NCBI GenBank assembly: GCA_947069175.1
Contig: CAMTDV010000007.1
Coordinates: 50,797,681 to 50,861,680 of the forward strand
DNA length: 64,000 bases
Source: Scalesia atractyloides
Taxonomy: Eukaryota; Streptophyta; Magnoliopsida; Asterales; Asteraceae
Direction: 5' to 3'
Below are positions 1 through 10,719 of the stretch, piece by piece. How positions within the stretch are numbered: the stretch's first letter is position 1; every line of letters begins with the position of its first letter. Both the position numbers and the translations under genes were made by a program. The notes beneath the pieces are model-generated. The model was not told where the DNA came from. It saw nothing but the letters and a program-made list of their open reading frames with translations, and searched no databases.

Positions 1-2176
1 TTTGCCTAACGCAGTGAGGTCCCCCCACGTATGCAATACGTAGGGTTGGATCACTTTGTTATTGCTTGTTTTGAATTATGGATTGAAGAATATTAAACCC
101 AGAATGTTTGTGTATAATGTGATTGTATTAAAATGAGTGAGAATAGAACATGTAAGGAACAAGTTCTAGAGATAAGAAGTGAGATTTCCATGAATGTCCA
201 GCTGTATGACAAGATGTTGTTATTTATAGAAGAAGGGTTGGCCATAAGAAGAAACATTTAACTAGTGATCCATGGTTGTAGTGGAGAGCTTGTCCTTTTT
301 GGTAGGTTAAAGGATTTGGACCTGCGGGTAAAAGAATGTATTCTCCCACATGCTCCTTTTGTGGCTGAGTGAGAGGGTTTACACGTAAAGTGTGATGTGA
401 CTAGTCACTGTCTTGTGCTTTTTGCTATTCACAACAGTAATTGGCAGTTCGGATCCCTTTTACATTTTAACCATTTAAGCACTATTACATTTTAGTATTT
501 TATTAAGATTGAGCTACTCATGTCATCACCGTTGAATGTAACTCTAGGGATTAGGCTCCATCGTATGGAATAAACCATGGATTTAAATCTAATTCTTGGT
601 ACTTGTTTCAAGCAATCAATGAATTGCCAATTGTGTTACATAAGCTATTTATACTTTTGGCTCTCCATCGAATCTCACCCCACCACTTCCACCGATCTAC
701 CAACCCTTCATCACTTCCACCGATCTACCAAGCCCTGCTTCACAGACGTCCTCTCGATGGAAATCAATGTAGATTTCTTTAAACAAGTGGCCAGTTCCGT
801 TCCTATGACAACTAATAAGATCATAGTGTAAGTACCTAATTTTCCAAACATGTTTTACTTGCTGTCAAAAAGGACTCAAGGCTACTCTATCAAGTAAATT
901 CACTGAGATCAAGTTTTATTGTTGTCATTAGTAACAGTAACTACACTGTACAAACTTTTGTCGCATTCTGTTATAACTCATTACTCGGGGTATGTATTTC
1001 AAGTCAATGCAACAAGGTTTGCTCAGATGTGGAATGAAATAAGAACAAGTGTAAGGCTTGAAGGTTTGATTAATAATTATGGATTTACGGGTATAAAATA
1101 CAAACCATGTTCATATCTGAAGGTTTGAAAAAAGGTACACTTTTTTTTTCTCCTGATGTCTTCAAATCTTGGGTTCCAGTGTTCTTATCATTGATGAGGC
1201 ACATGTTTCGATCTCGACCAAATCATTTTGTAAACGAGTTGTATTCTATCTCAAATGGGTCAAATTAAAAAGTTTAGCTAATAGGGAACAAGTTCAACAG
1301 AGTCAGTAAGAAGGCCAAAATAAATAAAGACAAGCAAATGGAAAATCGGGTCAGAATGGGTCTGAAAAAAGATGGGAAGGGTGAGATTAGGCAAAGGAAA
1401 AACATGGCAAGGCATATTTACAGGCCAAAATAATTGAATCCATGGTAGTGATGATGTATATGCTTCTGGATCATGCATAATAAGTTGTCTGTTGTTGTGA
1501 GTATCAGGACTTATGCTCTACATAGAGGATAACAACTTTTAATAATATATTATAAATAGATATTTCTTTCTAATCGAGTAGCTGTCTGTCGATGATGCCC
1601 AAAATAAAATTAATTTTTTTATAAAAAAAGTGTTACGCCTGCTTGATGGTGAAAACCAGCTTTTATAAATCAGACTCGACTAATCTATTGGATAGGTTGA
1701 ATAACGAACCAGCAAGTTAAGCACTTCACTTGAAACATGTAGAATGGTTAGATGGATCAACGTGTTTTCTAAATTGTAGCGTCAGTTTGACAAACTTCAG
1801 GCAGTTAAACTATTAACATAATCAATTTTCAAAATGGTCCATTTTGACCCGTACCTATTTTGATCAGAGAACCCCTTTCACCGAATCGAACAATATTTAA
1901 ATTGGCTCGGTATGACCCATTAGTTGACCCGATCCACCCATTTTCTCAGGCTTAATTTGAAAGTTCTTCATACGCTTCACTGGATAATGAATCAAGCCGA
2001 CAAACTGGTGTCAGAATCATATAACTATTCTTTTCAAGAAATTTCTTTTATTGATTTATTAATTATTAATTTATTTGCATAACTATATATTTGTTTATTC
2101 ATTGTGGATATACTACTAGGCAGAAAAAAGTTAGGTAAAAGGAAGAAAATGACCGAAATGGAGTAGGGTCAAATTC
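1..2176. other. Left flank, no convincing gene
   Basis: This 2.2-kb stretch is AT-rich and lies outside all the nested retroelements. I see no LTR pair, no long open frame and no RNA gene. Small frames at 577-831 and 919-1128 are not supported as complete genes. The second contains a weak callose-synthase-like stretch, listed separately. The segment around 1800-1960 has repeated TTTGACCC/TTGACCCG words of the kind found in old intergenic transposon debris. It may be an intron or decayed gene flank, but nothing in it proves this. Confidence 0.5.
988..1086 (+). pseudogene. Possible callose synthase exon remnant
   Basis: The frame reads a motif of the form VNATRFAQMWNEI followed by RLEGLI. From memory this resembles the stretch before the glucan synthase domain of plant callose synthases (A-R-F-x-x-x-W-N-x-I, then R-x-E-D-x-I). 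Callose synthases are membrane enzymes of nearly 1,900 residues that make beta-1,3-glucan, so at most one small exon is present. The frame continues for only about 14 further codons, without the expected downstream motif. No neighbouring exon was recognised. The match is short and could be chance. Confidence 0.25.
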
Positions 2177-2181
2177 AAATT

Positions 2182-2373
2182 TGTTGATGTGCTTTGTGTC
2201 CGTCACTTTACGAATAGGCTAGATAAAGTATGTGTTGACTATCGTATAGAATAGATACGAACACACAATCCAAGTGCGAACGAGAACGGTTTTGTAGTGT
2301 CACTTCGTACAAAGTGGTAACTCACTTCGCACGAAGGTAATAGTTATGTTCATATGAAGGTAAGCTACCTTCG
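2182..2373 (+). repeat. Family B LTR1, left part
   Basis: First 192 bp of the first LTR of the array, starting TGTTGATGTGCTTTG after the AAATT target duplicate. It holds the upstream CGTACG/CGCACG near-palindromes (about 2297-2372) and breaks off at CTTCG (2369-2373), the duplication made by G1. The rest of the LTR resumes at 28478. Confidence 0.9.
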
Positions 2374-4750
2374 TGTCACACCCCGTTTTCTACAACCAAA
2401 CACCGGTGGGCCCGGATGGGAATATCGTGACGTAAGTTGATATCATCATAGTCAGTTAAACACAGCATAGTGGAAGTCTTGGATTTAAATAACTATTACA
2501 AACCGAAATGTTCAAAGTACTAAAACTAATATAGAGACGACTTGTGACGTAAGATCCATAAGTGGGTCGTAAAATCTACAAAAATGTATAACAGACTTTA
2601 GGGAAAATCTAGAGATTTGCAAGATCCTCTTATATCACTATCGAGCAGCTTCCAGCCTATTTCGTATTGTACCTACAAGCTTAGTCTGTTGAAAATACGT
2701 TAGCTTTCGCTGGTAAATACACCCAACTAACTCATCTTGAAAACATTTGAAAAATGATTTTAAGTGCACATGGCAAAAATCTTTTATAACTTAGGAAAGT
2801 TACTTTGTAACCTTTTTAACAGATTCACATGTTTGTCCATACATACAGGGCCCATTACCAAGACCGAGACATGATTAACGTACATACAACTTAAGAACAC
2901 ACGAAAGAGTTATCCCCAACTTTGTTGGTAAAAATAATTTAGCATGAGCATCTGTCAGGTGTATGTCTACCCCCCGCGCTTTGGTCGTGGCCATTACCTA
3001 ATGTAATGAGCCGAGGATATCCAGGACACGGTCGTTAGCCCCCGATGTTTAAGTTATCAAACAAAACTGATTAAAATGGAATATGTTGATTTACTAGCCA
3101 CAATCCGGCATTCGATGATCCCATTTCCGACCAAGCGGTAATTGTTTACCGTAACCCAAGCCCGTATAGGGGAAATAAATCGAGAGTATTTACCTGAGCT
3201 AGTCTTGGCTTAAATGCAAGATATAATATCTCAGCCGTACACAAAATGAACTAAGTGTAGATAGCATTTACCGGAAGGCTCTAATCTGGATTATGGCATA
3301 AGCTAACCAATTAAAATGCTAATGGTCTTATTTAAGTCATAGACTTAGACCGACTAGCGTTCAGGAGCAAAACGGTATAACACGCTAGATTAGGTGATGA
3401 CCGGATAGAATGTAGTTTAAATCCAACAAGTACTATAACTTGTATGATATGGGTAAACCATAAGCATTCTGGATTTTGAGACTTAAATGATAAGGTTAAA
3501 CCCATTCGGTTAATTTCCGTAAACTAGTTACATATACTTAACCGTGTGCATGTAAGCGATATCGGGTAACCGGATAAGTCATGGACAAGTTCTATATGCC
3601 ATTATACTTCAAATAAGTTGTAATATCAGTAGGATATCAACTTACATGCCCGTTAAGATTTTAAAATGAAACTATGCCTCAAAAGGGCGTTTCGGTAATT
3701 ATATACAGTATAAAAGGAACTTGAATATATTTTGGTGTTATGATCATAAGTATTCTGGAAAAATTATTAATTTATGATATAATAACAGTAAGATAATGAT
3801 TATATGTGTAATTTATCTTTTATGGCCAAACTATGCACCATAGGGCATTTTGGTCATTTTACACATAGTTTTATAATTTATTTGGGATTATGAGTTTACA
3901 TCATGTACCTAGTGTTAAAATATTTAAATAAGTTTTAAAAATCAATAGGTAATAAGTCTTGCTTGATTAATATTGTTTAAAACCATACTATGCGTCGAAA
4001 CAACGCTTATGTCGTAAAATGACGATTTGTGTGAAGTTTAGGAAATACTGATGTTAAGGTCAGGTTTAGTTATTTTAGATATGTTATTTAATATAAATAT
4101 CAGTAGGTAAAAGTTTTGATATGAAAGGTATGATTAAAATCATTTATGAGCCACAAGGGCTTTATCGTCATTTGACAACATAATACAAGTTGTACGTAAA
4201 CTCAGTATACAATCTAATTTGACATCCCAAATAATCTTACTTATGATATTACATCAGTAGGAAACTCATTTTCAAGTTCGTTATCGATTAAACCTTATTT
4301 TACGTAAAAATGGCATTTTAGTCAAAATGGCATAATAACGGAACTTTTGCATAAACACAAATTCTGATTATGATCATGTAATACAACCTCAGGGGGTTAT
4401 GCTACATTATATTACGATCATAATGAAACCTTAGATATGTAGCTAACTAATCTAGATCGGGTCAGAATCGAAAGTCAAAGAAGAAGTCAAACATTACAAC
4501 TTTCGATTGCGAACCGACCCTAGAACTGAAATTGACGAGCCGAACATGTTCTGACATGTTCTAATAATTAACCAACTTGTTTATCTGTTAAAACATGTTC
4601 CATAACTTTTACCCGTCAATTGGTCTAGCAAATGTAATCATTAGGAGGTGCCCTTTCTAGGGATTAACACTTACCTTATTACGATCATTTAGCCATGTAC
4701 GTTACGAACAATGGCTGGACCATAATGGTCTTAACCAAAAGTCAAGGCGT
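2374..4750 (-). repeat. G1 3' LTR, distal part
   Basis: The end of the G1 3' LTR, matching 25056-27436 of the 5' LTR in the same order. It is cut at 4750 by A1. The five bases before the cut, GGCGT (4746-4750), reappear as TGCGT at 17012-17016. No coding capacity is expected here; small frames in it are incidental. Confidence 0.88.
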
Positions 4751-5238
4751 TGTTGATGCACTTTATGGCCATCACTGTGCGAATAGGCTAGAAAGAGTGT
4801 GTATTGAATATTGTATAGATTAGATACAAACACATGACCCGAGTGCGAACGAGTATTGGCTCGTACGAGTGACATGTGCCTCGTACGAGTGACAATGTGC
4901 TTCGTACGAGTGACTTCGTTACTCGTACGAGTGATAACATCATACTCGATTGGATGACCCTTCGTACAAGTGACAACATGCTCACTTCGCACGAGCTGTC
5001 ATGTCTATAAATAGCTGTTGTGTGTTCATTGTATTGAGTTTGGGAAGTTCCCTGAGGGGAAATGTGGCGGATTCTCTCCAAGAACTCCGCCAGCCAGTTA
5101 AGATGTATACTCTTTTGGTATGAATGGATGAAATGAAAAGCTTCCACCAATTCTGTTCCTACTCACTGTCAATATCGTTCTGCCGAATCTATACTATCCC
5201 CAAGGCTTCCGTCTAGAACCGCCGCCTCCGGGACCACA
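4751..5238 (+). repeat. Family A LTRa (5')
   Basis: A complete 488-bp LTR with TG/CA ends. It carries four near-palindromes with core CGTACG at 4860-4869, 4880-4889, 4901-4910 and 4922-4931. A TATA box follows at about 5005-5013. It ends at CCACA, two bases before the primer-binding site. Confidence 0.9.
4860..5013 (+). promoter_or_regulatory. LTRa promoter: CGTACG dyads and TATA box
   Basis: Three copies of CTCGTACGAG and one of TTCGTACGAG are spaced 20, 21 and 21 bp apart, two turns of the helix. A degenerate TTCGTACAA copy and a CGCACG copy follow, then TCTATAAATAG. The regular phasing and dyad symmetry suggest tandem binding of a dimeric factor upstream of the core promoter. The GTAC core, and TTCGTACAA in particular, fit the known consensus of SBP/SPL factors (TNCGTACAA). 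That binding is inferred, not shown. Confidence 0.65.
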
Positions 5239-6870
5239 ACTGGTATCAGAGCTACGGTACCGATTCATTCAATCTAACAGTTGATGAATCACCTACGCCC
5301 ATGAATTTTGGACGTATCAGGGGTTTAGACGTAAAACATCAAATAAACGGACAATCCACGGACATAATGTAAAATTGAAACCATATGATTGTTAGAAACT
5401 AATTTTTGACCAGATCTGTGCAAAAATCACGTTGAAATTCAGAGAAATGAAGATTCTGGATCGAAAAGACGTTATCAGTTTCGTCCGTACGAGTGAGCCT
5501 CTGTGGCTCGTACGAGTGACAATTGGTCACTAGCACGAAGCATCACTCGTACGAAGCTCCACTCATACGAAGCACCACTCGTACGAAGCGCACCTCGTCC
5601 GAAGTGGTGACAAAAAAACTCTTAAGAATTGATGAGATGAGTGTCCAGAAAAAATTTAGTGATTAAAAGTTTTTCAAGATTTTAACGTCTAATGTGGGCT
5701 GTTCAGGGACACCGTCTAGAGCTTCAAAGTATAGATTTGATGATACGATCACAAAGGGATGAATATTTTGGGGTAGTCACTGATACTTATGCAAAACTTT
5801 GATCATCTGGTGTAGTGACTATTAATGTGCCTTAACGTTAAATCAGCATCTGATCAAAACTGCAGTTTTGGGAAATTTTCGCAAAATTTGGGTACATATG
5901 CTGTAGTCGCGCCATAATCTTCATTCCCATAAGAACTCGACGTCAGAATTTACAAAAATGAGGGGGAATTAAAATTTTCACATATATGTTAAAATTCCGG
6001 CATTTTTTAAATTCATGACGCTGCAACAGTATTCGGGTGGTTCAGACTGCAGATTATCTAGGAAACACAGAGGATCGAAGATTCATTAGAGATGAGATAA
6101 CGTTTAAGTCTATTCACGAAATAGACTATACATTTGGAATGTGTGGTCAAAGAATGTTCAGAATTTTCAGATCATGATTCAGATAGATGCTCAAAGGCTA
6201 ACTACCTGATCCCCGATGTGGAATCAAAGCACATTCGACTGCCTATCATTAACTCTACATTGCAAATGAACTGTTTTCGAACTAAACGCTAGCGGAGATG
6301 CCCCATTCCAGCGGAGATAGCTATACATATGTTATTGTGACTAAAAAGGAAGAATGTGATTCTAATTGCCAAGAATGTTTCTCAGATTCGACGTGTTATC
6401 AGATAGTTTGTTTCCGATGATTTGCTGATTGAGACGATTTTGCGGATATCTATTGATTTGAAGTTTTTCGGTGTGGCATTTTGAAGTTTCTATCAATTGC
6501 CGGTTGGGTTTTGAAGATCGGAGGATCGAGCATCAGGGAAGTGCGCTAAACCGAACGCGGATATGGATAACATTGAAACGGAGAAGCTGCATTGTTTAAT
6601 TTCAAGTTGGTGATTATTCGAGAAAATTTGTAGATCCAACAAATCAGAGGAGGTCTTGAACCATGCAAACAACGACCTGAAGATCAATTTCTGGAGAAAA
6701 TTATTTTAGGGGGAATGTTGCTTAAACGTAGATAATGCAAACTCGGATCTTCAATCAAGGGGGAATTACGACATCAACAGATACCCGATTGAAGTTGCAG
6801 AATATACAAACACAGCTTCAATTTCAAGTTCAAGTTCAAGCTTCGACAGTGACATCAAGGGGGAAATCAT
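5239..6870 (+). mobile_element. Family A body 1
   Basis: Internal region of the first A1 unit. The primer-binding site TGGTATCAGAGC (initiator tRNA-Met) is at 5241-5252. A second cluster of CGTACG/CATACG near-palindromes lies at about 5487-5605. The 3' end has three purine tracts of the type AGGGGGAA (about 6708, 6758 and 6858), the last directly before LTRb. No intact coding frame is present. The region is homologous to family B bodies along its length, for instance the shared segment after the primer site and the shared 3' part at about 6480-6870. Confidence 0.8.
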
Positions 6871-7067
6871 TGTTGATGCACTTTATGGCTGTCACTATGC
6901 GAATAGGCTAGAAAGAGTGTGTATTGAATATTGTATAGATTAGATACAAACACACGACCCAAGTGCGAACGAGTATTGGCTCGTACGAGTGACATGTGCC
7001 TCGTACGAGTGACAATGTGCTTCGTACGAGTGACTTTGTTACTCGTACGAGTGATAACATCTCACTC
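6871..7067 (+). repeat. Family A LTRb, left part
   Basis: First 197 bp of the middle LTR of A1, starting TGTTGATGCACTTTATGG directly after the last purine tract. It contains the CGTACG dyad cluster (about 6980-7050) and breaks off at CACTC (7063-7067), the duplication made by G2. It continues at 15025. Confidence 0.88.
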
Positions 7068-8335
7068 TGTAACACCTCGTAAAATTCGTGTTCGATAATA
7101 AACCGACACGTGTAAATGCCCTCGAATAATACCTCAAATGAGTTAGCTACTCAACTCCTTAAACGAATCCAAAAATCCAAAAAATAAAAAACAAAAAATT
7201 TAAACCTGACCGTAAGCTATGGTCCGGTGACCGTAGCTTACGGCGAGTCACTAGAATTTCAATTTTACACCATTTTAACTTTCAAATAATAACCCAAAGG
7301 CCCCTAAACTTTATTATTACATTTTCCTTAGATAAATAACTCATTTTTCGACGCGAACGACTCCCGGTTAAGGTGATATCTTGTGATTCACCATTCTTGA
7401 GTATCACACATCTTCACTGAACCTTAAACCTTACTAGCTTGGGTGATTTAACCCACGAAAAGATAAGTATTCGTATCTTTCACATTTAAGCTAGTAAACG
7501 CTTATAAGTCATAAGAACAGCTAGTGTGACACCCGTTAATGTTCGTGACTTCATTTTAAAACCTTATAAGGCGTAGTTTCATTTTAAAACCTCAACGGGC
7601 ATATAAGTTGATATCCTACTGATATTACAACTCATTTAAAGTATAATGACATATGGAACTTGTTCATGACTCATCCGGTTATCCGATATCGCTTATATGC
7701 AAATGGTTAAGTATATGTAACTAGTTTACGAAAATTGACCGAAACGGGTTTAAGCTTATCATTTTAACCTCAAATTCCATAATGTTAATTGTTTATTCCA
7801 TATTATACATGTCTTAAGTACTTGTTTGGTTTAAACTACAATCTATCCGCTCATCGCTTAATCTAGCGTATCGTACCGTTTTTTATCCTTTAAGCTAGTC
7901 GGTCTAAGTCTAAGACTTAAATAAGACAATTAGCATTTTAATTGGTTAGTTTATGCTATAATCCAGACTAGAGCCTTCCAGTAAATGCTATACGCACTTA
8001 TTTCATTTTGAATATGGCTGAGATATTAAATCTTGCATTTTTAAATCAAGACTAGCTCAGGTAAATACTCTTGACTTATTTTCCCTATACGGGCTTGGGT
8101 TACGGTAAATTATTAACGCTTGGCCGGAAATGGGATCAATCGAATGCCGGATTGTGGCTAGTAAATCCACATATTCTGTTTTGATCATTTTTGTTGAGAA
8201 CTTAACTAATGGGGGTTAACGATTGTGTCCTGGATATCCTTGGCTCATTACATTAGATAATGGTCACGACCAAAGCACGGGGTGTAGGCATACACCCGAC
8301 AGATGCGAATACTAAAATCTTTTTACCCACAAGTT
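7068..8335 (+). repeat. G2 LTR1, internally deleted
   Basis: Matches LTR2 (10720-13803) in two blocks. The first ends at 7545 (LTR2 11216); the second starts near 7562 (LTR2 about 12504). About 1.29 kb between them is missing and replaced by roughly 16 bp that resemble the adjacent TTTCATTTTAAAACC. The LTR then stops at 8335 and runs straight into mid-RT sequence. The missing part includes the TATA region seen in LTR2, so this copy should lack a core promoter. Confidence 0.85.
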
Positions 8336-9281
8336 CGTCATTATGAATTCCTAGTGATGCCTTTTGGGCTCATAATGCACCTGCAGCATTCATGGATCTC
8401 ATGAATAGAGTCTGCAAACCCTATCTAGATAAGTTCGTCATTGTCTTCACAGACGATATACTTATCTACTCTTGTAATCAAGTTGATCACAAGAAACATC
8501 TTTGGTGCATCCTAGAATTGCTAAGACAAGAGAAGCTTTATGCTAAGTTCTCTAAATGCGAGTTTTGGCTTAGAGAAGTCCAGTTTCTTAGACATGTTGT
8601 AAGTGAGCGTGGTATCCGAGTGGATCCCGTTAAGATTGAAGCCATAATGAATTGGGAAGTACCCAAAACTTCATCGGAGATTTGTAGTTTCTTAGGATTC
8701 GCAGGTTATTATAGGAGGTTCATTGAGACTTTTCAAGGATAGCCACTCCTTTAACTACCTTGACCCGTAAGAATGTCAAGTTTGACTGGCGTCTAAAACA
8801 ACATGAATCTTTTGAAATTCTAAAACACAAGTTGAGCAATGCTCCTGTGTTATCTCTACCTGAAGGTATTGTGGATTTTATCATTTATTGTGATGCCTCG
8901 CACACTGGTATGGGCTGTGTGCTAATGCAAAAAGGCAAAGTAATTGATTATGCATCACGGCAATTAAAGGTGCATGAAAGAAATTACACCACCCATGACT
9001 TGGAATTGGGTGCTGTTGTATTTGCACTTAAGTTGTGGAGACATTACTTATATGGCACAAAGTGTATTATATACACTGACCATAAAAGTCTCCAGCATCT
9101 GTTCAATCAAAAGGATTTGAACATGCGACAATGCCGCTGGATGGAAACACTTAATGATTATGATTGCGAAATTCGCTATCATCCCGGCAAGGCAAATGTC
9201 GTTGCTGACGCCTTAAGTCGCAAGGAAAGAATTAAGCCTATAAGGATTAACCCAAGAGCATTGAGCTCAGAAATAGCTTGA
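8336..9281 (+). pseudogene. G2 RT (C-terminal part) and RNase H
   Basis: The first codons encode the end of the RT palm around the residues [10 protein letters not shown]. The RT active site reads FTDD (about 8448) where FIDD/FVDD is usual, so one residue is altered. A frame break near 8740 separates the RT thumb from a 173-codon frame (8760-9281). That frame contains a complete-looking RNase H with the acidic residues in YCDAS, DLELGA, YTDHKSL and VVADALS. The N-terminal half of RT, the protease and gag are deleted. In life these enzymes copy element RNA to DNA inside virus-like particles; this copy cannot. Confidence 0.88.
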
Positions 9282-10683
9282 ATGAGAAGCTATTAGATAA
9301 ATAAAAGCAAGCGCTATTAGAGTCTAATATTCCTAAGGAAGGATTAGGCGGAATTATGCCCGAAAGGATAGAATCCTTAGATTTAGTGGCAGAATCTGGG
9401 TTCCAAACTTTGGAGGACTTCGAGATCTAATCCTCCAAGAAGCGCATAATTCAAGATACTCAGTTCAACCGGGTGGTGAAAAGATGTATCAAGATTTGAA
9501 AAATAATTTTTGGTGGATGGGTTTGAAGAAATCCATAGCTACTTATGTAGCTAAGTGTCTAACGTGTTCGCAAGTTAAAGTCGAACAAAAGAAACCGTCA
9601 GGACTTCTACAACTGCTTGAGATTCCAACTTGGAAATGTGAAATGGTAACTATGGACTTGATTACCAAGTTACCTAAGACCAAACTTGGCAATGACACGA
9701 TTTGGGTCATTGTAGACAGGCTGACTAAGTCAGCACATTTCTTGCCAATTAAAGAAACTTATAACTCTGATAAGTTGGCCAAACTATATGTGGATAAGAT
9801 TGTGTCCCTACATGGTGTGCCAGTATCTATTGTATCTGATAAAGATACTAGATATACATCTCATTTTTGGAAAAGTTCCAACAATCTTTAAGCACAAGAT
9901 TAAACTTTAATACGGTTTACCAAACAGATGGACAGAGTGAGCGTATTATTCAAACTTTGGAAGACATGCTTAGAGCATGTGTGATTGATTTAGTAGAAGT
10001 TGGGATGACCACTTACCCCTAATAGAATTTTCCTATAATAACAATTATCATACAAGCATCAGGTTGCTCCTTTTGAAGCCTTGTATGGGAGAAAAATGTA
10101 GAACGCCCGTGTGCTGGGCTGAAGTTGGGAAAGCCCAACTATCTGGACCTGAGATTGTCCTAGAGACCACGGATAAGATTTTGCAAATCTGTGATCATCT
10201 CAAAGCTGCCCGTGATAGGCAGAAAAGTTATGCTGACAAGAGGCGTAAACCTCTTAAGTTCCAAATAGGGGACAAAGTCATGCTAAAAGTATCACCTTGG
10301 AAAGGTGTAGTGAGACTTGGAAGGAAGGGCAAGTTAAGCCCAAGATATATTGGACCATTCGAGATAATCGAATGTGTCGGCGCTGTAGCTTATAAGCTTA
10401 AGCTGCCAGAGGAGCTCAGTGGAATTCATGATGTATTCCACATATCTAACCTTAAGAAATATCTAGCCGATGAGTCGCTAGCAATGTCACATCAAGATGT
10501 GCAAATTGATAAAAACCAAAGGTTCACTGAGAAACCAATTTCGATCGAGGATCGACAGGTTAAAAAGCTCCGAAGGTAATCTATACCTATTTAAAGGTTA
10601 AGTGGGGTGCCCTTCGAGGCCCCGAGTATACATGGGAGGTTGAGTCCACTATGCGACAAAAGTACCCCCATCTTTTTGAATAA
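9282..10683 (+). pseudogene. G2 integrase with chromodomain-like tail
   Basis: A broken integrase in at least three frames. The zinc-binding part (about 9425-9580) has CLTC, but the second histidine position reads Q in VQPGG. The catalytic core (9484-9891) shows TMDLITKLPK and the second Asp in VSDKDTRYTSHFW. The segment that should hold the third acidic residue is frameshifted (about 9890-10060). The C-terminal frame (10064-10579) reads PRYIGPFEI and [13 protein letters not shown]. After a stop it continues with LRGPEYTWE to about 10683, a chromodomain-like ending typical of chromoviruses. A purine tract AAGGGGGTGAGGA precedes LTR2. Confidence 0.87.
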
Positions 10684-10719
10684 AATCTCGAGGTCGAGAT
10701 TTTTATAAGGGGGTGAGGA

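Noticed and set aside
1180..1203. VLIIDEAH motif resembling a DEAH helicase
   Set aside because: No other helicase motif or extended frame surrounds it; eight residues alone are not evidence.
4702..5150. Two overlapping minus frames of about 100 codons
   Set aside because: They are readings of the palindromic LTR promoter of family A; the same frames recur wherever that LTR occurs.
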